A DNA stretch of 64,000 nucleotides from a bacterium. GTDB taxonomy: Bacteria; Cyanobacteriota; Vampirovibrionia; Gastranaerophilales; Gastranaerophilaceae. This document shows positions 1 to 9,595 of this stretch, piece by piece (the first letter of the stretch is position 1; each line of letters begins with the position of its first letter). Position numbers and translations under genes: made by a program. The notes beneath the pieces were generated by a model, which made no database searches, was not told where the DNA came from, and saw only the letters and a program-made list of their open reading frames with translations. Location of the stretch: assembly GCA_017396025.1 (NCBI GenBank), contig JAFQNF010000047.1:19322-83321 (forward strand), written 5' to 3'.

Positions 1-910
1 TTCCAAGAACTTCTTGTGCAACATGTGCAACCATATTTTCTGTTAATTCCATCATATCGTTATAGTCGGCATAAGCTTGATATAACTCAATCATAGTAAA
101 TTCAGGGTTATGACGTGTATCAATACCTTCATTTCTGAAACATTTACCAATTTCGTAAACTCTTTCAGATACACCACCAACGATTAAACGTTTTAAGTAT
201 AACTCTAAAGCAATACGCATTGTCATATCCATATCTAATGCGTTATGGTGAGTGTTGAATGGACGAGCATTAGCACCAGAAGCAACTGTTTGAAGAATTG
301 GAGTATCAACTTCTAAAAAGCCTCTTTCTGCTAAGTATTCTCTGATTTTTTGGATAATTAAACTTCTTTTTCTGAAAGTATCACGAGTTTCTTCGTTGAT
401 AATTAAGTCAACATAACGTTGGCGATATTTAGTTTCAACGTCTGTTAAACCGTGGAATTTTTCTGGTAATGGTTTTAATGATTTTGTTAAAATTTCAAAA
501 TCAACAACTTTAATACTTAACTCACCACGTGGAGTTCTTCTAATATCACCTTCAAATCCCATAATATCGCCGATATCAACAAGTTTTAAAAGTTTAATTT
601 TTTCTGGATCAATATTTTGTTTGTGTGAAAAAATTTGGATTTTTCCTGTATCATCCATCAAATCGATAAACATGCCTGAGTTTCTAATCGCCATAACACG
701 ACCAGCAACTTTGTATCTATCTTCTGTTTCTTCACCTTCTGCAAGATTTTTATACTTTTCTTGAAGCTCTTTCGCTGACGCTGTCTTTTCGAACTTATAT
801 GGATATGGATTAATTCCTTGTTCACGTAATGTTTGCGCTTTGTCTATTCTTCCTTGTCTAATAACATCAATAGAAGAAGTTGCTTCTTTAGTATTTGTAG
901 TCTCTTGCAT
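1..910 (-). CDS. lysS: Lysyl-tRNA synthetase, class II (C-terminal part outside window)
   Basis: Charges tRNA-Lys with lysine in the cytoplasm. Reading from ATG at 910, the protein has an N-terminal OB-fold anticodon-binding region (residues about 60-150), then the class II catalytic core with motif 2 around FRNEGIDTRHNPEFT, typical of LysRS. The start is fixed by a strong GGAGGAAAT ribosome binding site just upstream. Only about 303 codons are present because the gene runs off the left edge; the family is usually about 490-500 residues. The gene is transcribed away from the repeat at 1002-1177. Confidence 0.96.
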   Translation of the reverse strand, partial: MQETTNTKEATSSIDVIRQGRIDKAQTLREQGINPYPYKFEKTASAKELQEKYKNLAEGEETEDRYKVAGRVMAIRNSGMFIDLMDDTGKIQIFSHKQNIDPEKIKLLKLVDIGDIMGFEGDIRRTPRGELSIKVVDFEILTKSLKPLPEKFHGLTDVETKYRQRYVDLIINEETRDTFRKRSLIIQKIREYLAERGFLEVDTPILQTVASGANARPFNTHHNALDMDMTMRIALELYLKRLIVGGVSERVYEIGKCFRNEGIDTRHNPEFTMIELYQAYADYNDMMELTENMVAHVAQEVLG

Positions 911-1001
911 ATTTCCTCCAGCAATTTATATTTGTATGTTTAAATTTTATCATCAACATGTTTTTTGCAAAATAAAAAGAATTTTTTAAAGTAAAGATAA
1001 T

Positions 1002-1177
1002 GAAAATGAAACAGAAATAAAAATAGCGTTCTGATGCTTCGTATAGAAAACATCTAAACTCAGTAAAGCTGCGGAACTCGCACATTCGTGCTCAAACAGT
1101 CCTCGCTTTGATATTTCTTCGTAAAGATGTTTTTACTATACTACGCAAGGAACTTTATTTTTATTTTTATTTCATTT
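1002..1177. repeat. Long imperfect palindrome, family B copy 1
   Basis: Two arms of roughly 55 bases (about 1003-1063 and 1115-1177) are imperfect reverse complements, including A/T-rich outer parts and the inner pair aaaacatct / agatgttttt. Between them lies a core with gcggaactcgc and gctcaaacagtcctcgc. The same core and AT-rich arms recur at 59514-59680 and, inverted, at 59689-59876. The element fills the gap between lysS and the next gene and ends about 12 bases before that gene's ATG. It encodes no convincing protein. Confidence 0.75.
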
Positions 1178-1188
1178 TAAATATTCTT

Positions 1189-2076
1189 ATGAACAACGAA
1201 GAAACAATATTAATCCCAGAAGAATTGGCGATAAAAAAGCCCAAAAAAGAACTTCTTGAAATTATAAACAACAAAACCTTTAATGATAATGTTCTTTTTG
1301 AGCTTGAATCAGATTTTCATACAATTCAAGTTATTGAAAATGAAATTGGAAGATTCCTGCATTACGCAGAAACTTATCAAGCTGGTTTTATAAATACTGA
1401 TTTTTATAAAGGAAATCTTCCTTATATTAATTATTTTCTAATTCCTTCATTGATGAACGAAAAAGTAGAAAATATATTATTAATCGGTTTAGGCTCTGGC
1501 AGAATAGTAACTCAATTTGAAAAAGTTTTTGAAAATTTAAAAACAATTGACGTTGTTGATTTAGAAGAAAATATAGTTGATATAGCTAAAAATTATTTTG
1601 AATTTAAACCTAGCGAAAAATTTAATTTTATTCTTCAAGACGGATTAACATACTTGCGCAATAACAAGAAGAAATATGACTTGATTGTTGTAGATGTAGC
1701 AAACAATGACGGAATTGATTTAAGATTTTTAAGTGAAGAATACTTTGCTTCCATTAAAAAATCACTAAAAAAAGATGGCATTTTTGTTTCAAATATGTGT
1801 GCAAGCCCTGATTTTGAAAATAAGAAAAACATCTTCTTTAAAGAGTTTTTCCCGATATACAAAGAATATTTCAATCATAATTTTATATTCAAAGGCGACA
1901 CTTCTGATAAAGTTTATTATAAATCTTTCTTCAACCTTGATGAAAGAGTCATTGATATAACAAACGTAGTTATAATTTCATCAGATAAAGATTATAAAAT
2001 TAGTAAAAACACACAAAAAATCGAACAACTTGGAATAGATATTAAGCAATATCTTAATGATTGTTACCAAAACTAG
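1189..2076 (+). CDS. Spermidine synthase-like methyltransferase-fold protein
   Basis: A 295-residue protein with a Rossmann fold of the spermidine synthase/SAM-dependent type: a glycine-rich loop (LIGLGSGRI), an acidic strand end (VVDLEE) and a DLIVVDVAN segment. This resembles aminopropyltransferases, but a genuine polyamine substrate is inferred only from the fold. I chose ATG 1189 because the reading frame upstream of it lies inside the palindromic repeat. No good Shine-Dalgarno is visible, so the message may begin close to the ATG. der follows 57 bases downstream. Confidence 0.7.
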   Translation: MNNEETILIPEELAIKKPKKELLEIINNKTFNDNVLFELESDFHTIQVIENEIGRFLHYAETYQAGFINTDFYKGNLPYINYFLIPSLMNEKVENILLIGLGSGRIVTQFEKVFENLKTIDVVDLEENIVDIAKNYFEFKPSEKFNFILQDGLTYLRNNKKKYDLIVVDVANNDGIDLRFLSEEYFASIKKSLKKDGIFVSNMCASPDFENKKNIFFKEFFPIYKEYFNHNFIFKGDTSDKVYYKSFFNLDERVIDITNVVIISSDKDYKISKNTQKIEQLGIDIKQYLNDCYQN

Positions 2077-2133
2077 TACGGAGTGCATATTTGTAATAAA
2101 ATATACTCGTAGTAGTAATTGGAATTTAGAGAA

Positions 2134-3462
2134 GTGGCAGAAAAACCAATAGTTGCGATAGTAGGACGTCCAAATGTAGGTAAATCTACATTTGTAAACA
2201 GATTATTAGGCGCTAGACATTCAATAGTTGATGACCAAGCGGGCGTAACTCGTGACCGCATTTATTTTGATGTTGAATGGATGGATAAAGAATTTACTAT
2301 TATTGATACAGGCGGTATCATTCCTGGTGATGAAGATGAAATTATGCTTAACATCTTTACTCAAGCAAAAGTTGCTTGTGAAGAAGCAGATAAAATTATC
2401 TTCATTGTTGACGGCAAAGACGGTATAAATCCAATTGACTACGATATTGCAAATGTTTTAAGAAGAAGCGGAAAAGAAATTTTCTTAGCTGTTAACAAAC
2501 TAGATTCACCTGATAAATTCTTAAGCATTACAGATTTCTACGCTTTAGCTGTTGGTGAACCAATTGCAATTTCAGCTCTTCATGGTTCTGGCGGCGTTGG
2601 TGATTTACTAGACGCTGTAACAAAAGATTTTGGATATATTGAAGAAGAAGAAAAATCTGAAAATATTAGAATTGCTATTGTTGGTAAACCAAACGTTGGT
2701 AAATCTTCAATTGTTAATGCTCTTTTAAATAAAGAAAGAGTTATTGTTTCTAATGTTTCAGGTACAACCCGTGACGCGATTGACTCTAAAGTTAAATACG
2801 AAGGTCAAGAATTTATTTTAGTTGATACAGCAGGTATCAGAAAGAAATCTAAGGTTGATTGGGGCGTAGAAAAATTCGCTGTTGACCGTTCAATCCGTGC
2901 AATTAGAAATTGTGATGTTGCTGTTTTGGTTATTGACGCCACAGAGGGTATTACAGACCAAGATAAAAAAATTGCAGGAACTGTTATCGACGCTGGTAAA
3001 GCAATGATTCTTGCAATTAATAAATGGGATTTGATTGAAGATAAAAAATCTACAACAATTAACCATTTTGAAAAAGAAATTGAAAAGGAAATGCCTTTCT
3101 TAAGTTTTGTTCCTAAAATCTTTATTAGTGCAAAAACAAAACAAAGATTGGTTAGCATTTATAAACTTACAAACGAAGTTTATGCGGAAACGAACAAACG
3201 CATTTCAACAAGTTTATTAAACAAAGTTGTACTTGATGCTATTTCTATGAATCCACCATCAAGTATTCGTGGCAAACGTTTGAAACTATACTATGTAACA
3301 CAAGTAAAAGCAGCGCCACCAACATTTGTTTTATTCATTAATAATGAAGACTTATTAAAAGATAATTATGTTAAATATTTAGAAAATAAACTAAGAGAAG
3401 CCTTTGGTTTTAAAGGTAGTCCAATTAAGATATCCGCAAGAGAAAAGGGAGAGAAAAAATAA
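2134..3462 (+). CDS. der: Ribosome biogenesis GTPase Der (EngA)
   Basis: A tandem-GTPase protein needed for 50S ribosomal subunit maturation. Both G domains are visible: GRPNVGKS near the N-terminus and GKPNVGKS near residue 180, each followed by switch (DTGG / DTAG) and NKxD motifs, with a C-terminal KH-like domain. At 442 residues it has the usual length. I chose GTG 2134, which gives the typical MxEKPIVAIVG start; a TTG at 2119 would add five residues. Its stop overlaps the start of plsY by one base, so the two are translationally coupled. Confidence 0.95.
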   Translation: MAEKPIVAIVGRPNVGKSTFVNRLLGARHSIVDDQAGVTRDRIYFDVEWMDKEFTIIDTGGIIPGDEDEIMLNIFTQAKVACEEADKIIFIVDGKDGINPIDYDIANVLRRSGKEIFLAVNKLDSPDKFLSITDFYALAVGEPIAISALHGSGGVGDLLDAVTKDFGYIEEEEKSENIRIAIVGKPNVGKSSIVNALLNKERVIVSNVSGTTRDAIDSKVKYEGQEFILVDTAGIRKKSKVDWGVEKFAVDRSIRAIRNCDVAVLVIDATEGITDQDKKIAGTVIDAGKAMILAINKWDLIEDKKSTTINHFEKEIEKEMPFLSFVPKIFISAKTKQRLVSIYKLTNEVYAETNKRISTSLLNKVVLDAISMNPPSSIRGKRLKLYYVTQVKAAPPTFVLFINNEDLLKDNYVKYLENKLREAFGFKGSPIKISAREKGEKK

Positions 3463-4073
3463 TGGTAATGCTTATTTTAAAAATGTTACTTGTAATTATA
3501 ATTGCATATTTATTGGGTTCTATTCCAACAGGATATTTAATTGTTAAAAAACTAAAAGGTATTGATATCAGACAAACTGGTTCAGGTTCAACTGGTGCAA
3601 CTAACGTTAAAAGAATTATGGGAACTAAATGGTTCTTTACTGTAATGCTTTTAGATGCATTAAAAGGCGCATTAGCCGTTTGGATTGCAATTGACCACTT
3701 TAACTTTATTGCTTGCCTAGGATTATCTCCTGTTCTTGCTGCAATTGCAGTAATTATTGGTCATAGCAAATCAATTTTCTTAGGTTTTACAGGTGGAAAG
3801 TCAGTTGCAACAGGTGTAGGAACAATCCTTGCTCTTTGCTGGCCTGTAGGTTTAATCATTGCTGCAATTTGGGGAACAATTACATACTTATCTAAATATG
3901 TTTCTTTAGGTTCTGTTATAGCTATTTCAATGGCACCAGTATTAATGTTCTTGTTTGACCAAAATTTATATTATATTTGGTTTGCAGCGTTAGGTGCTAT
4001 ATATGTTATCTTAATGCATAGAGAAAACATTAAAAGATTAATTGCTGGCACAGAAAGTAAAGTAAGAAAATAA
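3462..4073 (+). CDS. plsY: Acyl-phosphate glycerol-3-phosphate acyltransferase PlsY
   Basis: A polytopic inner-membrane enzyme (203 residues) that moves the acyl chain of acyl-phosphate to glycerol-3-phosphate, the first step of phospholipid synthesis. Family motifs are visible: an N-terminal membrane helix ending in GSIPTGY, GSGSTGATN, GHSKSIFLGFTGGKSVATG, and a later helix with a HRENI segment. The TAATG junctions on both sides place it in a der-plsY-malic enzyme operon. ATG 3468 is an alternative start. Confidence 0.95.
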   Translation: MVMLILKMLLVIIIAYLLGSIPTGYLIVKKLKGIDIRQTGSGSTGATNVKRIMGTKWFFTVMLLDALKGALAVWIAIDHFNFIACLGLSPVLAAIAVIIGHSKSIFLGFTGGKSVATGVGTILALCWPVGLIIAAIWGTITYLSKYVSLGSVIAISMAPVLMFLFDQNLYYIWFAALGAIYVILMHRENIKRLIAGTESKVRK

Positions 4074-5572
4074 TGGCAAAGTTTAACGGAATTAAAATTG
4101 TATCAAAAGTAGAAGTTAACGATAAAGAGGCATTATCAATAGTTTATACCCCAGGGGTTGCAGCATCGTGTATCGAAATAAAAAATGACCCAGAAACTTC
4201 TTATGATTACACAAATAGGGAAAATTCCGTTGCAGTTATTTCTTTTGATTATCAACAATCGCTAGAACGTGCAATATTTTTAAAAAGCGTTCTTGGAATT
4301 GACGCATATCCATTTGAAATTTCATCAAAAGAAGCAAATAAAATCAAACTTGTTGTTGATAACATTGAGCCTTCTTTTGGCGCAATTGATTTAAGCTTAA
4401 TTGAAAATGAAGTAAAAGATATTGAATTTAGCGTTAATATCCCCGTTTTAAAAGGTGCTGTTAGTGATTTAAAATCTTTTTTCTTATGCGTATCTAAAAA
4501 CTTATTTATGTTCAGTTATGACAAACTAACAGGCACAAAAAACGAAAAATCTTTGCAACTTAGAAAAATGGCAGGCGGAGTTGTTGAAGTTGAACTTACA
4601 GAAGAAGAACAACAAAAACCTGTTGGTATAGTATCAGATGGCAGCGCTGTTCTTGGATTAGGTGATATTGGCGGTTTAGCTGGACTTCCTGTTATGGAAG
4701 GAAAAGCTGTTTTATTTCAAGAATTAGGTGATGTTAGCGCACTTCCTTTATGCTTAAAAACTCAAATTACAGATGAAATTGTGGAAATTGTTTTATTATT
4801 ACAAAATTCATTCTCTGGAATCAATTTAGAAGACATCAAAGCGCCAAGATGTTTTGAAGTTGAAGATAAACTAATTGAAAAAGCCTCAATTCCAATCTTT
4901 CACGATGACCAACACGGCACAGCGGTTGTTGTTTTAGCTGCACTTTTAAATGCTCTTCACTTGGCAGAAAAGAAAGTTGAAGATGTAAAAATAGTATTTT
5001 CTGGCGCAGGAGCTGCTGCAATTGCAGTTTGCAAACTTATTTTAGCGGTTGGGGCTAAAAATATCACTATGTTTGATGTTGACGGAGCAATCTACGCTGG
5101 CAGAGAACAAAACAATTTTGCCCATGAAGAAATGGCAAAACATACAAACTTGAATGGTTTTAAAGGTTCATTAAAAGATGGGATTAAAGACGCTGATGTA
5201 TTTATAGGTTTATCTGCTCCAAATCTTTTAGATGAAGAAATGGTAAAATCAATGAACAATAAACCAATTATTTTCTCATTAGCAAACCCAACACCAGAAA
5301 TCATGCCAGATATCGCAAAACAATATGGCGCATTTATTTCAGCTTCTGGAAGAAGTGATTTTCCTAACCAAATTAATAACTCACTTGTATTCCCTGGATT
5401 ATTCAATGGCGTTTTAAAACACGATATTAAAAAAATTACAAATGAAATCAAACTAAACTGTGCATTTGCTCTTGCTTCTTTAGTTAAAGAACATGAACTT
5501 GATGTTGACTATATTTTGCCAGACGCATTAGATAGAACTGTTCCAGAAACTATTTCTAACAATGTTGTTTAA
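4073..5572 (+). CDS. Malic enzyme with an internal degenerate duplication
   Basis: Oxidatively decarboxylates malate to pyruvate with NAD(P). Canonical parts are present: VYTPGV with catalytic Tyr25, SDGSAVLGLGDIGG, MEGKAVLF with Lys211, FEVE and IFHDDQHGTA metal ligands, and the nucleotide-binding FSGAGAAAIA. At 499 residues it is about 100 longer than ordinary bacterial forms. The extra block (about residues 58-183) resembles a decayed copy of residues about 210-300: AIFLKSVLGIDAYPF against AVLFQELGDVSALPL, and PSFGAIDLSLI against NSFSGINLEDI. The copy lacks the metal-binding DDQH. The 3' end overlaps convergent gshA by 17 bases. Confidence 0.9.
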   Translation: MAKFNGIKIVSKVEVNDKEALSIVYTPGVAASCIEIKNDPETSYDYTNRENSVAVISFDYQQSLERAIFLKSVLGIDAYPFEISSKEANKIKLVVDNIEPSFGAIDLSLIENEVKDIEFSVNIPVLKGAVSDLKSFFLCVSKNLFMFSYDKLTGTKNEKSLQLRKMAGGVVEVELTEEEQQKPVGIVSDGSAVLGLGDIGGLAGLPVMEGKAVLFQELGDVSALPLCLKTQITDEIVEIVLLLQNSFSGINLEDIKAPRCFEVEDKLIEKASIPIFHDDQHGTAVVVLAALLNALHLAEKKVEDVKIVFSGAGAAAIAVCKLILAVGAKNITMFDVDGAIYAGREQNNFAHEEMAKHTNLNGFKGSLKDGIKDADVFIGLSAPNLLDEEMVKSMNNKPIIFSLANPTPEIMPDIAKQYGAFISASGRSDFPNQINNSLVFPGLFNGVLKHDIKKITNEIKLNCAFALASLVKEHELDVDYILPDALDRTVPETISNNVV

Positions 5573-6830
5573 TTAAGTCATCAGCAGGAACACTCTTTAA
5601 GCTAATGAATTCATATACAGGCTCAAGATATTTTTCTTCAGCTAATTTATTTGCTTTTAAACTAGCATACGAAATATCAAAAAATTCTTTCACAAAATCT
5701 ATAATTTCATAATTACCCAATTTTGCATTAATTGCTTGAATTGGCGCATCTTTTCTAAGATTAATGAAGTCCTCATAAGTAAATTTATCAAGGATTTTTT
5801 CTATCTCAGAAATAGCTTCTTCATTATACATAATGCCTTTCCAAAAAGCTGGCACACTAAGTGTCATCATTGGATTTTGTGCATCATGGTTTCTTACTTC
5901 AACGTAGCTTTTTAATCTAACATCTGGGAAAAACAAGCTGATATGAGTCAACCAATCGCCCATTTTCGCTGGCATTCCCATTAAACCTTTTTGCATAAAC
6001 TCTCTAAAAGTTTGAGTTGTTCCCAAACAAGTATTTCCACGTTGAACAAAAATCATTGGAATATCTAAAAGAATTTCAACATAATCCATAAAAGTAAAAT
6101 GTTGTGATTTATCAAATAGTTTTTGACTAATAAACCCGCATCTATCTTCATCAACATTAAGCCAAGAGTTTGCCCTAAAAGACTTATAACCTGTATTTTT
6201 ATTAGCTCTTATTGGAGAATTAGAATAAATTGCACTAATAATTGGACTCATTTTTAAGGCTAAAGATAACTTGCGGATTGCATCTTCTTCTGATTTATAA
6301 TCAAAATTTGATTGAATACCTGCTGTTTCTCTCATCATAACAAATGGCGTTAAACCTTTTAACGGCAAGTATTTTGTCATATATTCATATCGTTTTTTAG
6401 GAATTATTTTAATATCCTCAAAAGTAGATACAGGCTGAATTGCACTATCTAAAACTATTGCACCAATTTTCTGCGCACATAACGATAACTCTGAATAAAA
6501 CTCTAAAAGTTTTTCGCTAATTTTATCTAAACTTTCAAATGGTTTTAAGCTTATTTCTACTTGACTACCTGGCTCTAATGTAATTACGCCCCAATCACTT
6601 TTTAAGCCCATCAAATCATTATTATCATAGATTTTTTGCCATTTATTTTCATCAAAATAGCTCAAAACTTTAACTACATCTTCATATTTAACAGCCCTAT
6701 AACTGTTTTTATAAACAAGTAATTTTTCAGATTCTACACCAACACTTTGGCTAGTTTTACAACCAGAATAAAATATCTCTGCTAACTGATTTTTATTTAA
6801 AATCAAATCAGTTTCATTAGTTAACAGCAT
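5556..6830 (-). CDS. gshA: Glutamate-cysteine ligase, plant/cyanobacterial (GCS2) type
   Basis: First enzyme of glutathione synthesis, joining glutamate and cysteine with ATP. The 424-residue protein shows the GCS2 pattern: GVESEKLLV near residue 30, a LEPGSQVEIS substrate-binding strand, later RETAGIQSNFDY, and RNHDAQ near the C-terminus. It is the last gene of a six-gene minus-strand operon and overlaps gshB by 14 bases. Having both glutathione genes in one operon beside cell-wall recycling genes is unusual. Family assignment is firm; exact substrate rests on the pairing with gshB. Confidence 0.88.
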   Translation of the reverse strand: MLLTNETDLILNKNQLAEIFYSGCKTSQSVGVESEKLLVYKNSYRAVKYEDVVKVLSYFDENKWQKIYDNNDLMGLKSDWGVITLEPGSQVEISLKPFESLDKISEKLLEFYSELSLCAQKIGAIVLDSAIQPVSTFEDIKIIPKKRYEYMTKYLPLKGLTPFVMMRETAGIQSNFDYKSEEDAIRKLSLALKMSPIISAIYSNSPIRANKNTGYKSFRANSWLNVDEDRCGFISQKLFDKSQHFTFMDYVEILLDIPMIFVQRGNTCLGTTQTFREFMQKGLMGMPAKMGDWLTHISLFFPDVRLKSYVEVRNHDAQNPMMTLSVPAFWKGIMYNEEAISEIEKILDKFTYEDFINLRKDAPIQAINAKLGNYEIIDFVKEFFDISYASLKANKLAEEKYLEPVYEFISLKSVPADDLIKQHC

Positions 6831-7806
6831 AAGCCCTTTCCTTTGAGAAATGTTTATTTATCATCTCTTCTAAACAAGTCATTATTTTATCTTCAAAATG
6901 AATACCATAATTTTGGTTAATTTCTCTAATAAAATAACAAGGACTTGTTACATTTATTTCAATAGCCTTTTCTTCAATAACATCAAGTCCAACTAAATAG
7001 ATTCCCTTTTTAGATAATTTAGAAGCAATAGCTTGCGCCATAATTTTTTCATTTTCAGTTAATTTTGTAGGTCTAAAGAATTTATCCTTATGCTCTGAAA
7101 ATTTGAAATTATTATCACCAGGAAGTTTTTGAATACACTCTTCAAGTACAGTTTCACCAATTAAAAGAACTCTTTTATCGCCATTTTTTGCTTCAGGTAG
7201 ATACTCTTGAACCATAACAGGAGTTTTACCGTTTTCTGTCATTGAATTTATTATTGTTAGAAGGTTCTTATCATCTTTATTCATATAATAAACGCCACTT
7301 CCAAAACATCTATTTAATGGCTTTAAAATAGCTTCTTTTTCTTGTTCGATAAAATTCATTAGTAATTCAGCATTAGCTGAAACCATATTTTTTGGAACAA
7401 ACTCTGGGAAATAATTTATATGGAATTTCTCATTAAAGTTTTTAACTTCACTTGGATCGTTAATTAATAAAGTCTTTTCTCTATCTACAAAATCAAAAAC
7501 ATAGCAAGCATTGATATAATCGATATCAACAGGTGGATCTGGCCTAAAGAAAACAACATCAAAATCATTTACTAATGTTTTATTTTGCTCTTTTTCATAA
7601 AAGATGTCTTCATCTTTTAGATAAGATAACCTTACCATTACACAAGCCTTAGCACTTTCAACAAATAAATCTTTTTTTAGCGCAATTGATACTTTATAAT
7701 CACGTTTTAAAAATTCTTTTATAAACCAAAAGTTAGTAACTAAATCATTAAATTCAAAGTACTTTAACTCAATATCATCGATGATAAATAAAATTTTCTT
7801 TGACAT
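6817..7806 (-). CDS. gshB: Glutathione synthetase (ATP-grasp)
   Basis: Adds glycine to gamma-glutamylcysteine. Motifs fit bacterial GshB: an N-terminal ILFIIDDIE, RPDPPVD for substrate binding, NDPSEVKNFNEKF, an ATP-grasp lysine strand (AILKPLNRCFGSGVY), and INVTSPCYF near the end. I start at ATG 7806, giving 329 residues and the normal family N-terminus, with AAGG seven bases upstream. A GTG at 7857 in the same frame overlaps the murQ stop and would add 17 residues without homology. It overlaps gshA downstream. Confidence 0.9.
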   Translation of the reverse strand: MSKKILFIIDDIELKYFEFNDLVTNFWFIKEFLKRDYKVSIALKKDLFVESAKACVMVRLSYLKDEDIFYEKEQNKTLVNDFDVVFFRPDPPVDIDYINACYVFDFVDREKTLLINDPSEVKNFNEKFHINYFPEFVPKNMVSANAELLMNFIEQEKEAILKPLNRCFGSGVYYMNKDDKNLLTIINSMTENGKTPVMVQEYLPEAKNGDKRVLLIGETVLEECIQKLPGDNNFKFSEHKDKFFRPTKLTENEKIMAQAIASKLSKKGIYLVGLDVIEEKAIEINVTSPCYFIREINQNYGIHFEDKIMTCLEEMINKHFSKERAYAVN

Positions 7807-7856
7807 ATCCTGACCTTTTTTCTTTAATCTAGCACTTAAAGTAATTTTTTCAAACA

Positions 7857-8747
7857 CTACTGTTGGCTAGTTTCAAAAACCTTTCTTAAAATTCCATTAT
7901 GTTCTTTTAAAAGCTCTTGAGCTTTCTCAAAAGTAATTCCATATTTTATTTGTAAGACTGCTTCTTTTAAATTATAGCCATTTTCTTCGAGCGTATTTAA
8001 TGCAACCTCTTTTTCAACTTGAGCAACCTCTGCAACTATTCTAGCTGCTCTATCTTTTAATTTGATGTTTGTTGGTTTTACATCAATCATAAGGTTTTTA
8101 TAAACCTTACCAATTTTTACCATAGCCCCTGTTGTAAGCATGTTTAAAACCATCTTTTGAGCTGTTCCAGCCTTCATTCTTGTTGAACCTGTTATAGCTT
8201 CTGCGCCTGTTTCAATACAAATAACAACATCAGCAAACTCACTCATTTTGGCATTAGGATTGCAAGTTAGTGCAATCGTTTTAGCACCAATTTCTTTTGC
8301 TAATTTTAAAATTTCAATTACGTAATTAGCATTTCCACTAGCTGAAATTGAAACAATAGTATCATTTTTTGTTGCTTGTATTTTAGCAAAATCTTCTCTT
8401 GCCAAATCTATGCTATCTTCCGCACCTTCAATAGCAAACCTTAAAGCTCTATCACCACCAGCAATAATGCCTTGAACCATATCAGGTTCACTACTAAACG
8501 TAGGTGGACACTCAGACGCATCTAACACGCCTAATCGACCGCTTGTACCTGCTCCAAAATAAAACAATCTGCCACCAACTAAAAAATTCTCGCTGATAAT
8601 ATCAATAGCTTTTGCAATAGGTTCAAGATTTTCATTTATTTTTTGAGCAACTTTTAAATCTTCATTATTAATCATTTGCGCTATTTCTAAGGAACTTGCA
8701 CAATCTATATTTATAGTATTTGGGTTTGATTTCTCTGTAATTATCAT
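7857..8747 (-). CDS. murQ: N-acetylmuramic acid 6-phosphate etherase
   Basis: Cleaves the lactyl ether of MurNAc-6-phosphate to give GlcNAc-6-phosphate and lactate, a step in recycling cell-wall sugars. The 296-residue protein has the SIS fold with the signature FGAGTSGRLGVLDASECPPTF-like block split over residues about 63-84, then GSTRMKAGTAQK and a C-terminal helical region. The start overlaps the ispE stop by four bases. No PTS transporter for MurNAc lies nearby, so it probably serves internal recycling. Confidence 0.95.
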   Translation of the reverse strand: MIITEKSNPNTINIDCASSLEIAQMINNEDLKVAQKINENLEPIAKAIDIISENFLVGGRLFYFGAGTSGRLGVLDASECPPTFSSEPDMVQGIIAGGDRALRFAIEGAEDSIDLAREDFAKIQATKNDTIVSISASGNANYVIEILKLAKEIGAKTIALTCNPNAKMSEFADVVICIETGAEAITGSTRMKAGTAQKMVLNMLTTGAMVKIGKVYKNLMIDVKPTNIKLKDRAARIVAEVAQVEKEVALNTLEENGYNLKEAVLQIKYGITFEKAQELLKEHNGILRKVFETSQQ

Positions 8748-9595
8748 AAGACCTCTTCAACACCATTTTGAATTGTTTTTAAATTTTCAAATACATCAAA
8801 ATTATCATCAAATGAAGCATTTAAACTAGGTTCTAACACAAAGAATGTTGAACCACTACCAGACATCAATGAACCTTTTACTTTAGCTTTTATTTCTCTT
8901 AAAATCTCATAATCTGGAAATAAAGATTTTTCTAAACTGTTATAAATAAGAGTTTTATCAAACATATTTTTATTTAATAAATTGATTAATTTTGTAGTAT
9001 TGTCAGGTATTGTTTTATCCTCTAATTGTGCAAATTTAACATAAGCCTCTTTTGCACTAATTCCAAGATTTTTGGGTTTAACTAAAGAAACACTTTGTTC
9101 AACAAATGGTAAACGCTCAGTTATTTCACCCCTTGATGTGCAAAGCATGCAACCACCATTTAAGCAAAAGTTTAAATCTGAGCCCATACCAGCACAAAGT
9201 TCCTCTATTTTTTCTTTAGATAAAACATTATTAAATAATTTATTTAAAGCATAAAAAGTACCAGCTGCATTAGTACTACCACCAGCCAAGCCAGCAGCAA
9301 TAGGAATATTTTTTTCAATAAAAATATTTATTTTTACATTATCAATTTCTGCAACTTCCAAAAATTTTAAAGCAGCTTTATAAACTAAATTTTTTTCATT
9401 ATATGGAATTTCATCAGATGTTCCATTTAAAAAAATTTCAACACCATTATTTTGAGAAACTTCAAAAGTCAAATAATCATATAAACTAATGGTTTGCATA
9501 ATAGATTGAATATTATGAAACCCATCTTCACGCCTATTTAAAACTTCAAGTGTTAAATTAATCTTTGCAGGAGTCTTAACTTTTATCTTTCTCAT
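8744..9595 (-). CDS. ispE: 4-diphosphocytidyl-2-C-methyl-D-erythritol kinase
   Basis: GHMP-family kinase of the MEP isoprenoid pathway, phosphorylating CDP-methylerythritol. N-terminal KTPAKINLTLEVL and REDGFHNIQSIMQTI are diagnostic. The phosphate-binding loop reads PIAAGLAGGSTNAA, a mild variant of the usual glycine-rich motif. The C-terminal GSLMSGSGSTFF completes the fold. Length (283) is normal. It is coupled by 4-base overlaps to rsmA upstream and murQ downstream. Confidence 0.95.
   Translation of the reverse strand: MRKIKVKTPAKINLTLEVLNRREDGFHNIQSIMQTISLYDYLTFEVSQNNGVEIFLNGTSDEIPYNEKNLVYKAALKFLEVAEIDNVKINIFIEKNIPIAAGLAGGSTNAAGTFYALNKLFNNVLSKEKIEELCAGMGSDLNFCLNGGCMLCTSRGEITERLPFVEQSVSLVKPKNLGISAKEAYVKFAQLEDKTIPDNTTKLINLLNKNMFDKTLIYNSLEKSLFPDYEILREIKAKVKGSLMSGSGSTFFVLEPSLNASFDDNFDVFENLKTIQNGVEEVL

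Noticed and set aside
911..1188. tRNA or riboswitch in the folded sequence before the spermidine-synthase-like gene
   Set aside because: No T-loop, anticodon arm or known aptamer pattern; the fold is explained by the palindromic repeat.
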